From positions 2,666,001 to 2,730,000 of the forward strand of contig NW_026947501.1 of NCBI RefSeq assembly GCF_034190915.1: a DNA stretch of 64,000 bases, in the 5' to 3' direction. The translations under genes were made by a program, and so were the position numbers. Positions 10,801 to 23,488 of this stretch are shown here, piece after piece. The stretch's first letter is position 1; every line of letters begins with the position of its first letter. The notes below the pieces were generated by a model. It did not search any database, was not told the DNA's origin, and saw only the letters and a list, made by a program, of their open reading frames with translations. This stretch comes from Cavia porcellus. Lineage: Eukaryota > Chordata > Mammalia > Rodentia > Caviidae.

Positions 10801-13800
10801 TGTTAGGTTTATTGTAGGGTTATGGTTATGGTTAGGGTTAGGGTTAGGGTTAATTTTAGGGTTATTGTAAGGTTTAGAGGTTAGGGATAGGGCTAGGGTT
10901 AGGTTTGGGGTCAGAGATTAGCGTTAGGTTTAGCGTTAGGGTTAGAGTTAGGGTTAAGGTTAGTGTCAAGTTTGTGGTTAATGTTAGGGTTACGGGTTAT
11001 GTTTAGTTCTAGGGTTTAGGATGAGTGTTACGGTTAGAGCTAGACCGGGTTAGGGTTAGGTTTAGTGTTAGGTTTATTGTAGGGTTAGGGTTAGGGTTAG
11101 AGTTTAGGGTCAGGGTTGGGGTTAGGGTTAGTGTTAAGGTTAGGGTTATTATTAGGTTTAGATTTTAGGATTAGGGTTTGGATTAGGGTTAGGGTCAGAG
11201 GTTAGCGTTAGGGTTTTGGTTGGGATTAGGTTTAGGGTTTTTGGGTAGAGTTTGGGTTAGGGCTATGTTTAGGTTTAGGTTTTAGGGTTTGGGGTTAAGG
11301 TTTAGGGTTTAAGGTTAGGGGTTAGGGTTAGTGTTAGGTTTATGGTTATGGTTAGGTTTAGGGTGAAGTTTAGGGATAGGGTTAGCTTTAGGTTTAGCGG
11401 GTTAGGGTTAGTGTTAGGGTTAAGTTTAGGTTTAGAGGTAAGGGTTAGGGTTAGGAATAGGGTTAGAATTATGGTTATGGTTAGGGTTAGGGTTAGGGTT
11501 AGTGGTAGGGGTAGGGGTTGGGTTAGGGTTAGTGTTAATGTTAGGGTTAGTGTTAGGGTTAGGGTTATGATTAGTGTGATGGTTAGGCTTAGGTTTATGT
11601 TTAGTGTTAGTCTTAGCGATTAGGGTTAATGTTAAGGTCAGGGATAAAGTTAGGGTTAGGATTGGGCCTTGGTGTTAGTTTTAGTGTTAGGGTTCGTGAT
11701 AGGGTTAAAGTTAGGGTTAGGGTGGGGTTGAAGCATTAGTATTAATGTTTGAGTTAGTGTTAGGGTTAGTGTTGGGGTTAGGGTTAGGGTTAGGGTTAGG
11801 GATTAGGGTTAGGATTAGGGTTAGGGTTAGTGTTAGGGTTATGGTTAGAGTTAGGAGTAGGGTTAGGGTTAGGGTTGGTGTTAGGTTAGCATTAGGTATT
11901 AGGATTCACGTTACGGTTTGGCTTAGTGTTAGGGTTAGGAATAGGGTTGGGTTAGAGTTAGAATTTAGTGTAAGGGTTAGAGTTAGTGTTAGGGTTAGGG
12001 TTCGGTTGAAGCATTAGTATTAGTGTTTGAGTTTGTGTTAGGGTTGGGGTTGGGGTTAGGGTTAGGGTTAGGTATTAGGGTTAGCGTTAGGGTTCGGTTT
12101 AGAGTTAGGGTTAATGATAGGGTTTGGTTTGAGTTAGAATTTAGTGTAAGGGTTAGAGTTAGGTTAAGGGTTAGAGGTCAGAGTTAGGGTTAGTGTTAGT
12201 GTTAGGGTTCGGGTTAGGGTTAGGGTTAGGGATTAATGTTAGATTTAGGGTTAGGGTTAGAGTTATGGTTAGGGTAAATTTAGGGTTAGGGTTAGGGTTT
12301 AAAGTTAGGTTTAGGTTTAGAGGTATATTTATGGTTAGGGTAAAGTTTAGGTATTAGGGTTAGGGTTTAGTGTTTGGGTTAGGATTAGAGTTTGGTGTTA
12401 GGGTTAGGGTTAGGTTTAGTGTTAGCATTTGGGTTTTGGGTTAGAATTAGGCTTAGGTTTAGGGTTAGTGTTAGGGTTAGGGCTAGGGTTAGTGTTAGTG
12501 TTATTCTTAGGTTAGGTTTAGAGTTTAGTGTTATGGTTTGGGTTAGTTTTAGGGTCAGGGTTAGGTTTAGGGTTAAGGTTAGGGTTAGGGTTAGGGTTAC
12601 ATTTATTGTTAGGGTTACAGGTATGGTTTAGGGTTAGTTCTAGGGTTAGGGTTGGCATTAGCGTTAGGTTAGGGTTAGCGTAAGGATTAGAGAATGGGGT
12701 TAGGTTTAGGGTTAGGTTTAAGGGTAGGTGTTAAAGTTCGGGTTAGTGTTAGTGATTAGGGTTAGGATTTGGGTTAGTGTTAGGATTAAGGTTATGGTTG
12801 GGGTTAGGGTTAGTGTTAGGGATTAGGGTTAGGTTTAGGTTTAGGGACAGGGTTAAGGTTAGGGCTAGGGTGAGGATTAGGGTGAGGATTAGGTTTAGGC
12901 TTAGGGGTAGAGGTTAGGGTTAGGGTTAGGGTTATGTTTAGGGTTAACTTTAGGTTTAGGTTTAGGGTTAGGGATTAAGGTTAAGGGTAGTGCTAGGTTT
13001 AGAGTTAGTGTTAGGGTTAGGTTTAGGGTTAGTTTTAGGCTTAGTGTTAGGGTTAGGCTTAGGGTTAGGTTTAGGGTTAAGTTTAGGTTTAAGGTTCGGG
13101 TTAGGTTTAGGGTTAGTTTTAGGCTTAGGTTTAGTTTTAGGGTTAGGATTCGGTTTAGGTTTGGGGTTATGGTTAGTCTTAAGGTTAGCATAAGGATTAG
13201 ATATTAGGGTTAGTGTTAGGGTTAGGGTTAGGGTCAGTGTTAGGGTTATGTTTAGTGTTCGAAGTAGGTTTAGAGTTAAGTTTGGGGTTAGGGTTAGAGT
13301 TAGGAATTAGGGTTAGCATTAGGGTTCGGCTTAGGGTTAGGGTTAGGTATAGGTTTGGGTTAGGCTTAGAGTTTAGTGTAAGGTTTATTGTTAGGTTTAG
13401 CGTTAGGGTTAGGGTTAGGGTTAGGATTATGGTTAGGGTAAATTTAGTGTTAGGGTTAGGGTTTAGAGTTATGTTTAGGTTTAGCGTTATGGTTATGGGT
13501 AAGGTAAGGGCTAGAGTTAGGGTTAGGATTAGGTTTAGAGTTGTGGGTATGGTTTGCTTTAGGCTTATGTTTATGGTTAGGTTTTGGTGTTAGGTGTTAG
13601 GGTTTAGGGTTTATTGTTAGGGCCTAGGGTTAGTGTTAAGGTTATGGTTAGGATTAATGTTAGCGTTAGTGTAAGGATTAGAGCATAGGGTTAGGTTTAG
13701 GTTAGGCTTATGGTTAGGTTTAATGGCAGGGGTTAAGGTTAGGGTTAGTGTTAGTGTTACGGATTAGGGTTATTTAGGATTACAGTTGTGGTTAGGGTTA

Positions 13801-14488
13801 GTGTTAGGGATTAGAATTTTTGTTATGGGTAGGGATAGGGTTAAGTTTCGGTCTAGGGTGATGGTTAGGCATCGGGTTAAGGTCAGGGTTAGGGTTCGGT
13901 TAGGGTTACTTTTATGGGTAAGGTTTAATTTAGGATCAGTGTTAGGGTTAGGGTTAGGGTTAGGGTTAGGGTTAAGGTTAGGTATAGCGTTAGTGTTAGG
14001 TTTAGTGGTAGGGTTAGAGGTTAGTGTTAGGTTTAGGTTTAGGGTTTGGGTTGGTGTTAGGGTTATGGTTAGGCTTAGGATTAGGGTTAGGATTAGCATT
14101 AGGTTTAGAATTTAGCGTAAGGTTCAGGGTTAGGGTTAGAGTTAGATGTCAGGGTTAGTGTTAGTGTTAGAATTAGTGTTTGGGTTACAGGTTAGGGGTA
14201 CTGTTAGTGCTATATTTTGGGTTAGGGTTTGTTTTAGGGTTAGGGTTATATTTCCGGTTAGGTTTAACGTTAGAGTTACGGTTAGAGGGTTAGGCTTAGA
14301 ATTAGGGTTAGAAGTTAGGGTTATATTTAGGGTTAAGGTTAGGGTTATAGCTAGGGTTAGGGTTAGTGTTAGGGTTAAGGCTGGGGGTAGGTGTTAGGTT
14401 TATTCTTATAGTTAGGGTTAGTGATTAGGGTTAGGGTTAGGGTGAGTTAGGGTTAGTAAAAGGGTTAGGGTTTTAGTTATGTGTTAGA

Positions 14489-14524
<36 letters not shown>

Positions 14525-15660
14525 CGTTAGGGTTAGTTTTAGGTTTAGGGATTAAGGTTAGTGGTTAGGGTTAGGCTTAGGGTTAGTGTTAGAGCTAGGG
14601 TTAGGTTTAGTGTTAGGGTTAGGGTTAGGTTTAGGATTAGCATAAGGATTAGTGATCAGGGTTAGGTTTAGGGTTAGGGTTTGGGTTAGGTTTAAGTGTA
14701 GGGGTTAAGGTTAGTGTTAGTATAAGTGTTAGGGATTAGGGTTAGTTTTTTTGTTAGTGATAGTGTTAGGGTTAAGGTTGGGGTCAGGTGTAGTGTTACC
14801 AATTAGGGTTAGGGTTAGGTTCAGGGATAGGGTTAACGTTCGTTGCAAGTTTAGGGTTATGGTTAGGGTTATGGGTTACGGTTAGGACTAGGTGTTAGGA
14901 TTAGTGTTAGGGTTAGAGCTAGACAGTGTTGGGTTTAGGGTTAGTCTTAGGTTTATCGTAGGGTTAGCGTTAGGGTTAAGGTTAGAGTTTCGTGTCATGG
15001 TTGGGGTTAGTGTTAGTGTTAGGGTTAGGGTTATTGTTAGGTTTAGAGGTTAGGGTTAGGACTAGGGTTAGTGTTAAGGTCAAAGGTTAGCATTAGGGTT
15101 AGGGTTAGGATTAGTTTTAGAGTTTTGGGTAGGGTATAGTGTTAGGGCTATGTTTAGTGTTAGGTTTTAGGGGTTAGGCGTTAGGGTTTATGGTTTAGGG
15201 TTAGTGGTTATGGTTATGGTTATGGTTATGGTTATGGTTGGGGTTAGGGTTAGTGTTAGGGTTAGGGTTAGGGATAGGGTTACAGTTATGTTTAGTGTTA
15301 TGATTAGGATGATGGCGAGGGTTCGGATTAAGTGTAGTGTTAGGCTTAGGGAATATGGTTAGTGTTAAGGTTAGGGTTAAATTTAGGTTAGTTTTAGTGT
15401 TTAGGGTTAGGGTTAGTGTTACTTTTATTGATAGGGTTAAAGTTAGGTTTAGGGTTCCATTTAGGGATTAGTGTTAGTTGTTGAGTTAATGTTAGTGTTA
15501 GGGTTGGGGTTAGTGTTAGTGTTAGGAATTAGGGTTAGGCTTTAGGGTTAGGGATAGGGTTAGGCTTAGGGTTAGGGTTAGGCTTAAGGATCAGGTTAGT
15601 GTTAGGGTTAGTGTCAGGGTTAGGGTTAGGGTTAGTGTTGCTGTTAGGCATTAGTGTTAG
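7825..15660 (+). repeat. HOR unit 2 (7836 bp)
   Basis: This is a second full copy, nearly identical to unit 1. The 12 bp length excess is explained by a 12-base tandem duplication at 12867-12890. One extra G near 15171 and one lost G near 15386 cancel out. At the site equivalent to 5877 it has G (CTTATGGTTAGG near 13710), unlike units 1 and 4. It has five perfect TTAGGG copies at the site equivalent to 6106, like unit 1. It contains no gene. Confidence 0.95.
12867..12890 (+). repeat. 12 bp tandem duplication private to unit 2
   Basis: AGGGTGAGGATT is present twice in a row here but once at the corresponding place in units 1, 3 and 4 (unit 1 near 5046-5057). It accounts for the extra length of unit 2. 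It is a recent slippage or replication event, because the two 12-mers are identical. Confidence 0.88.
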
Positions 15661-18600
15661 GGTTAGGATTAGGGTAAGAGTTACTGTTAGGGAGAGGGTT
15701 AGGATTAAGGCTAGGGGTTAGGTTTAGTGTTATGGTTAGTGTTAGTGTTAGTGTTAGGTTTAGGTTAGGGTTAGAGGTTAGGTTTAGGTTTAGGTTTAGT
15801 GTTAGCATTAGTGTTTGGGTTATGTTTAAGGTTAGGAATAGGGTTAGGTTTAGGGTTAGTGTGGAGGTTAAGGTTAGCATAAGGGATTAGTGTTAGCATT
15901 AGGGTTCGGCTTAGGGTTAGGGTTAGGGATAGGGTTGACTTATAGTTACAATTTAGTGTAAGGTTTAGGGTTAGAGGTCAGACTCAGGGTTAGTGTTACG
16001 ATTAGGGTTTGGGTTAGGGTTTAGGGTTAGGGTTATTGTTAGGGTTACGGTCAGGGTAAATTTAGTGTTAGGGTTAGGGTTATAGTTTAGAGTTAGGTAT
16101 AGGTTTAGGGGTATGTTTATGGTTAGGGTAAGGGTTAGGTGTTAGCGTTAGGGTTTAGGGCTAGGGTTAGGTTTAGGGTTAGGATTAGGGTTTGTGTTTG
16201 GGATTAGAGTTTGGCTTAGGCTTATGGTTATTGTTAGGGTTAGGGTTAGTGTTAGTGTTAGTCTTAGGGTTATCTTTAGTGTTCAGTGTTAGGGTTTTTG
16301 TTAAGGTTAGGTTTAGGCTTAGGGTTAGGGTTAGGGTTTGTGTTTGGGATTAGAGATTGGCTTAGGTTTAGGGTTAGTGTTTTGGTTAGGGTTAGTGTTA
16401 TTGTTAGTCCTAGGGTTAGCTTTAGAGTTTAGTGTTAGGGTTCCTGTTAAGGTTAGGATTAGGTTTAGGGTTAGGTTTAGGGTTAGATTTACTATTAGGG
16501 TTAGGGTTAGGGTTAGTGCTAGGTTTGGGTTAGAATTAGAGTTAGGTTTCGGCTTAGCGTAAGGATTATTAGAGAATGGGGTTAGGTTTAGGGTTAGGAT
16601 TAGGTTTAAGTGTAGGTGTTAAGGTTAGGGTTAGTGTTAGTGTTAGGTATTAGGGTTAGGTTTTGGGTTAGGGTTAGAGTTACGGTTACGGTTGGTGTTA
16701 GGCTTAGTGTTAGGGATTCATGTTAGGGTTAGGGTTAGGCTTAGGGTTAAGGTTCAGGCTAGGAGGAGTGTTAGTTTTAGGGACAGGGGTAGAGGATAGG
16801 GTTAGGGTTAGGGTTAGTGGCAGGGTTACATGTTAGTGTTAGTTTTAGGGTTAGGGTTATGTTAGTGTTCGTGTTATAGTTAGGGTTAGGGTTTCGGATT
16901 GGTGTTAGAGTTAGGGTTAGTGTTGCCATTAGGCATTAAGTTTAGTGTTAGGATTAGTGTTAGGGTTAGCGTTAGGGTTAGGATTAGGGTTAGGGTAAGA
17001 GGTTAGGGTCAGGTTTAGGGTGAAGGTTAGGGTTTGGGTTAGTGTTAGGGTTAGTGCCAGGGTTTTATGTTAGTATTAGTTTTAGGGAAAGGGTTAGGGT
17101 TAGTGTTAGTGTTATACTTAGGGTTAGGGTTTGGGTTAGGTGTTAGAGTTAGGGTTAGGTTTAGTGTAGCGTTAGATTTAGTATTAGTGTTAGGTTTAGG
17201 GTTACAGTTCGGGTTAGGGTTAGGTTTAATGTTACGGTTAGGGTTAGCATAAGGATTATGGTTAGTGTTAGGGTTAGGGTTCGGGTTAGGGTTAGGTTTA
17301 GGTTTAGGGTTAGGGCTAGCATAAGTATTAGAGTTAGTGTTAGGTTTAGGATTAGAGTTAGGGTTAGAGCTAAACAGGGTTATGGTTAGGGTTAGTGTTA
17401 AGGTTACTGTTATCATAGGTTTAGGGCTAGGGTTAGTTTTAGGTTTTGAGGTTAGGGTCAGGGTTAAGGTTAGTGTTAGTGTTAGGGTTAGGGTTAATGT
17501 TTGGTTTAGAGGTTAGGATTAGGGTTAGTGGTAGAGTTTAGGGTTGGGGTTGAGGTTAGGTATAGAGTTAATGTTAGGGTTAGTGGTAGTGTTAGAGGTT
17601 AGTATTAGGTTTATTGTTAGGGTTTTGGTTAGTGTTAGGTTTAGGTTTAGTGTTAGGGTTAGGATTAGCAGTAGGGTTAGAGTTTAGTATAAATTTAGGG
17701 TTACTGTTAGGATTAGAGGCCAGGGTTACTGTTAATGTTTGGATTAGTGTTAGGGTTATGCGTTAGGGATCGGGTTAGAGCTACCTTTAGATTTAGGGTT
17801 AGGGTTATGTTTCCGGTTAGGTTCAGTGTTAGCGTTATGGTTACAGGGTTAAGGTTAGAATTAGGATTAGAAGTTAGGGCTTTATGTAGGTTTAAGGTTA
17901 GGGTTAGAGTTAGGGTTAGGGTTAGTGTTAGGGTTAGGGCTGGGGTTAGGTTTTAGTGTTATTGTTAGGGTTAGGGTTAGAGATTAGGATTAGGTTTATG
18001 GTGAGTGATAGGGTTAGGAAAAGTGTTAAGGTTTGAGTTGGGGTTAGAGTTAGGGTTAGGGTTACTGTTAGGTTTAGGGTTATTGTTAGTGTTAGGGTTA
18101 GAGTTTAGTGTTAGGTTTATAGTTACGGTTTGCATGAGGTTTAGGGTTAGTGTTAGGGATAGGGTTAGTGTTAGCGCAAGGATTAGGGTTAGGTTTAGGG
18201 TTTGGGTTAGGGTTTAGCATTAGGGTTAGTTTTAGGTTTAGGGATTAAGTTTAGTGGTAGTGTTAGTGTTAGAGTTAGGGTTAGAGTTAGGGTTACGTTT
18301 AGTGTTAGGGTTAGGCTAAGGGTTAGGGTTAGCATAATGATTAGAATTTAGCGTTAGGTTTAGGGTTAGGGTTTGTGTTAGGGTTAAGTGTAGGGGTTAA
18401 CAGTAGTGTTAGTGTAAGGGTTAGGGATTATGGTTAGTGTTTTTGTTAGTGTTAGGGTTAGGGTTAAAGTTGGAGTTAGGGGTAGTATTACCAATTAGTG
18501 TTAGGTTTAGAGTCATGGATAGGTTTAGGGTTAGTGTCAAGTTTAGTTTTAATGTTAGGGTTACGGGTTACGGTTAGGGCTAGGGGTTAGGATTAGTCTT

Positions 18601-21600
18601 ATGTTTAGAGCTAGACAGGGTTAGGGTTAGGGTTAGTGTTAGGTTTATTGTAGGGTTATGGTTATGGTTAGGGTTAGGGTTAGGGTTAATTTTAGGTTAT
18701 TGTAAGGTTTAGAGGTTAGGGATAGGGCTAGGGTTAGGTTTGGGGTCAGAGATTAGCATTAGGTTTAGCGTTAGGGTTAGAGTTAGGGTTAAGGTTAGTG
18801 TCAAGTTTGTGGTTAATGTTAGGGTTACGGGTTATGTTTAGTTCTAGGGTTTAGGATGAGTGTTACGGTTAGAGCTAGACCGGGTTAGGGTTAGGTTTAG
18901 TGTTAGGTTTATTGTAGGGTTAGGGTTAGGGTTAGAGTTTAGGGTCAGGGTTGGGGTTAGGGTTAGTGTTAAGGTTAGGGTTATTATTAGGTTTAGATTT
19001 TAGGATTAGGGTTTGGATTAGGGTTAGGGTCAGAGGTTAGCGTTAGGGTTTTGGTTGGGATTAGGTTTAGGGTTTTTGGGTAGAGTTTGGGTTAGGGCTA
19101 TGTTTAGGTTTAGGTTTTAGGGTTTGGGGTTAAGGTTTAGGGTTTAAGGTTAGGGGTTAGGGTTAGTGTTAGGTTTATAGTTATGGTTAGGTTTAGGGTG
19201 AAGTTTAGGGATAGGGTTAGCTTTAGGTTTAGCGGGTTAGGGTTAGTGTTAGGGTTAAGTTTAGGTTTAGAGGTAAGGGTTAGGGTTAGGAATAGGGTTA
19301 GAATTATGGTTATGGTTAGGGTTAGGGTTAGGGTTAGTGGTAGGGGTAGGGGTTGGGTTAGGGTTAGTGTTAATGTTAGGGTTAGTGTTAGGGTTAGGGT
19401 TATGATTAGTGTGATGGTTAGGCTTAGGTTTATGTTTAGTGTTAGTCTTAGCGATTAGGGTTAATGTTAAGGTCAGGGATAAAGTTAGGGTTAGGATTGG
19501 GCCTTGGTGTTAGTTTTAGTGTTAGGGTTCGTGATAGGGTTAAAGTTAGGGTTAGGGTGGGGTTGAAGCATTAGTATTAATGTTTGAGTTAGTGTTAGGG
19601 TTAGTGTTGGGGTTAGGGTTAGGGTTAGGGTTAGGGATTAGGGTTAGGGTTAGGGTTAGGGTTAGTGTTAGGGTTATGGTTAGAGTTAGGAGTAGGGTTA
19701 GGGTTAGGGTTGGTGTTAGGTTAGCATTAGGTATTAGGATTCACGTTACGGTTTGGCTTAGTGTTAGGGTTAGGAATAGGGTTGGGTTAGAGTTAGAATT
19801 TAGTGTAAGGGTTAGAGTTAGTGTTAGGGTTAGGGTTCGGTTGAAGCATTAGTATTAGTGTTTGAGTTTGTGTTAGGGTTGGGGTTGGGGTTAGGGTTAG
19901 GGTTAGGTATTAGGGTTAGCGTTAGGGTTCGGTTTAGAGTTAGGGTTAATGATAGGGTTTGGTTTGAGTTAGAATTTAGTGTAAGGGTTAGAGTTAGGTT
20001 AAGGGTTAGAGGTCAGAGTTAGGGTTAGTGTTAGTGTTAGGGTTCGGGTTAGGGTTAGGGTTAGGGATTAATGTTAGATTTAGGGTTAGGGTTAGAGTTA
20101 TGGTTAGGGTAAATTTAGGGTTAGGGTTAGGGTTTAAAGTTAGGTTTAGGTTTAGAGGTATATTTATGGTTAGGGTAAAGTTTAGGTATTAGGGTTAGGG
20201 TTTAGTGTTTGGGTTAGGATTAGAGTTTGGTGTTAGGGTTAGGGTTAGGTTTAGTGTTAGCATTTGGGTTTTGGGTTAGAATTAGGCTTAGGTTTAGGGT
20301 TAGTGTTAGGGTTAGGGCTAGGGTTAGTGTTAGTGTTATTCTTAGGTTAGGTTTAGAGTTTAGTGTTATGGTTTGGGTTAGTTTTAGGGTCAGGGTTAGG
20401 TTTAGGGTTAAGGTTAGGGTTAGGGTTAGGGTTACATTTATTGTTAGGGTTACAGGTATGGTTTAGGGTTAGTTCTAGGGTTAGGGTTGGCATTAGCGTT
20501 AGGTTAGGGTTAGCGTAAGGATTAGAGAATGGGGTTAGGTTTAGGGTTAGGTTTAAGGGTAGGTGTTAAAGTTCGGGTTAGTGTTAGTGATTAGGGTTAG
20601 GATTTGGGTTAGTGTTAGGATTAAGGTTATGGTTGGGGTTAGGGTTAGTGTTAGGGATTAGGGTTAGGTTTAGGTTTAGGGACAGGGTTAAGGTAGGGCT
20701 AGGGTGAGGATTAGGGTTAGGCTTAGGGGTAGAGGTTAGGGTTAGGTTTAGGTTTATGTTTAGGGTTAACTTTAGGTTTAGGTTTAGGGTTAGGGATTAA
20801 GGTTAAGGGTAGTGCTAGGTTTAGAGTTAGTGTTAGGGTTAGGTTTAGGGTTAGTTTTAGGCTTAGTGTTAGGGTTAGGCTTAGGGTTAGGTTTAGGGTT
20901 AAGTTTAGGTTTAAGGTTCGGGTTAGGTTTAGGGTTAGTTTTAGGCTTAGGTTTAGTTTTAGGGTTAGGATTCGGTTTAGGTTTGGGGTTATGGTTAGTC
21001 TTAAGGTTAGCATAAGGATTAGATATTAGGGTTAGTTTTAGGGTTAGGGTTAGGGTCAGTGTTAGGGTTATGTTTAGTGTTCGAAGTAGGTTTAGAGTTA
21101 AGTTTGGGGTTAGGGTTAGAGTTAGGAATTAGGGTTAGCATTAGGGTTCGGCTTAGGGTTAGGGTTAGGTATAGGTTTGGGTTAGGCTTAGAGTTTAGTG
21201 TAAGGTTTATTGTTAGGTTTAGCGTTAGGGTTAGGGTTAGGGTTAGGATTATGGTTAGGGTAAATTTAGTGTTAGGTTTAGGGTTTAGAGTTATGTTTAG
21301 GTTTAGCGTTATGGTTATGGGTAAGGTAAGGGCTAGAGTTAGGGTTAGGATTAGGTTTAGAGTTGTGGGTATGGTTTGCTTTAGGCTTATGTTTATGGTT
21401 AGGTTTTGGTGTTAGGTGTTAGGGTTTAGGGTTTATTGTTAGGGCCTAGGGTTAGTGTTAAGGTTATGGTTAGGATTAATGTTAGCGTTAGTGTAAGGAT
21501 TAGAGCATAGGGTTAGGTTTAGGTTAGGCTTATGGTTAGGTTTAATGGCAGGGGTTAAGGTTAGGGTTAGTGTTAGTGTTACGGATTAGGGTTATTTAGG

Positions 21601-22316
21601 ATTACAGTTGTGGTTAGGGTTAGTGTTAGGGATTAGAATTTTTGTTATGGGTAGGGATAGGGTTAAGTTTCGGTCTAGGGTGATGGTTAGGCATCGGGTT
21701 AAGGTCAGGGTTAGGGTTCGGTTAGGGTTACTTTTATGGGTAAGGTTTAATTTAGGATCAGTGTTAGGGTTAGGGTTAGGGTTAGGGTTAGGGTTAGGGT
21801 TAAGGTTAGGTATAGCGTTAGTGTTAGGTTTAGTGGTAGGGTTAGAGGTTAGTGTTAGGTTTAGGTTTAGGGTTTGGGTTGGTGTTAGGGTTATGGTTAG
21901 GCTTAGGATTAGGGTTAGGATTAGCATTAGGTTTAGAATTTAGCGTAAGGTTCAGGGTTAGGGTTAGAGTTAGATGTCAGGGTTAGTGTTAGTGTTAGAA
22001 TTAGTGTTTGGGTTACAGGTTAGGGGTACTGTTAGTGCTATATTTTGGGTTAGGGTTTGTTTTAGGGTTAGGGTTATATTTCCGGTTAGGTTTAACGTTA
22101 GAGTTACGGTTAGAGGGTTAGGCTTAGAATTAGGGTTAGAAGTTAGGGTTATATTTAGGGTTAAGGTTAGGGTTATAGCTAGGGTTAGGGTTAGTGTTAG
22201 GGTTAAGGCTGGGGGTAGGTGTTAGGTTTATTCTTATAGTTAGGGTTAGTGATTAGGGTTAGGGTTAGGGTGAGTTAGGGTTAGTAAAAGGGTTAGGGTT
22301 TTAGTTATGTGTTAGA

Positions 22317-22352
<36 letters not shown>

Positions 22353-23488
22353 CGTTAGGGTTAGTTTTAGGTTTAGGGATTAAGGTTAGTGGTTAGGGTT
22401 AGGCTTAGGGTTAGTGTTAGAGCTAGGGTTAGGTTTAGTGTTAGGGTTAGGGTTAGGTTTAGGATTAGCATAAGGATTAGTGATCAGGGTTAGGTTTAGG
22501 GTTAGGGTTTGGGTTAGGTTTAAGTGTAGGGGTTAAGGTTAGTGTTAGTATAAGTGTTAGGGATTAGGGTTAGTTTTTTTGTTAGTGATAGTGTTAGGGT
22601 TAAGGTTGGGGTCAGGTGTAGTGTTACCAATTAGGGTTAGGGTTAGGTTCAGGGATAGGGTTAACGTTCGTTGCAAGTTTAGGGTTATGGTTAGGGTTAT
22701 GGGTTACGGTTAGGACTAGGTGTTAGGATTAGTGTTAGGGTTAGAGCTAGACAGTGTTGGGTTTAGGGTTAGTCTTAGGTTTATCGTAGGGTTAGCGTTA
22801 GGGTTAAGGTTAGAGTTTCGTGTCATGGTTGGGGTTAGTGTTAGTGTTAGGGTTAGGGTTATTGTTAGGTTTAGAGGTTAGGGTTAGGACTAGGGTTAGT
22901 GTTAAGGTCAAAGGTTAGCATTAGGGTTAGGGTTAGGATTAGTTTTAGAGTTTTGGGTAGGGTATAGTGTTAGGGCTATGTTTAGTGTTAGGTTTTAGGG
23001 TTAGGCGTTAGGGTTTATGGTTTAGGGTTAGTGGTTATGGTTATGGTTATGGTTATGGTTATGGTTGGGGTTAGGGTTAGTGTTAGGGTTAGGGTTAGGG
23101 ATAGGGTTACAGTTATGTTTAGTGTTATGATTAGGATGATGGCGAGGGTTCGGATTAAGTGTAGTGTTAGGCTTAGGGAATATGGTTAGTGTTAAGGTTA
23201 GGGTTAAATTTAGGGTTAGTTTTAGTGTTTAGGGTTAGGGTTAGTGTTACTTTTATTGATAGGGTTAAAGTTAGGTTTAGGGTTCCATTTAGGGATTAGT
23301 GTTAGTTGTTGAGTTAATGTTAGTGTTAGGGTTGGGGTTAGTGTTAGTGTTAGGAATTAGGGTTAGGCTTTAGGGTTAGGGATAGGGTTAGGCTTAGGGT
23401 TAGGGTTAGGCTTAAGGATCAGGTTAGTGTTAGGGTTAGTGTCAGGGTTAGGGTTAGGGTTAGTGTTGCTGTTAGGCATTAGTGTTAG
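15661..23488 (+). repeat. HOR unit 3 (7828 bp)
   Basis: This is a third nearly identical copy. The differences I saw are a lost G near 18695, a lost T near 20694, TTAGGTTTAGG in place of TTAGGGTTAGGG near 20743, and a sixth TTAGGG at 21764-21799 where units 1 and 2 have five. It also has TTAGGG where units 1 and 2 have TTAGGA near offset 3990. These account for the 4 bp length difference from unit 1. It holds no gene. Confidence 0.95.
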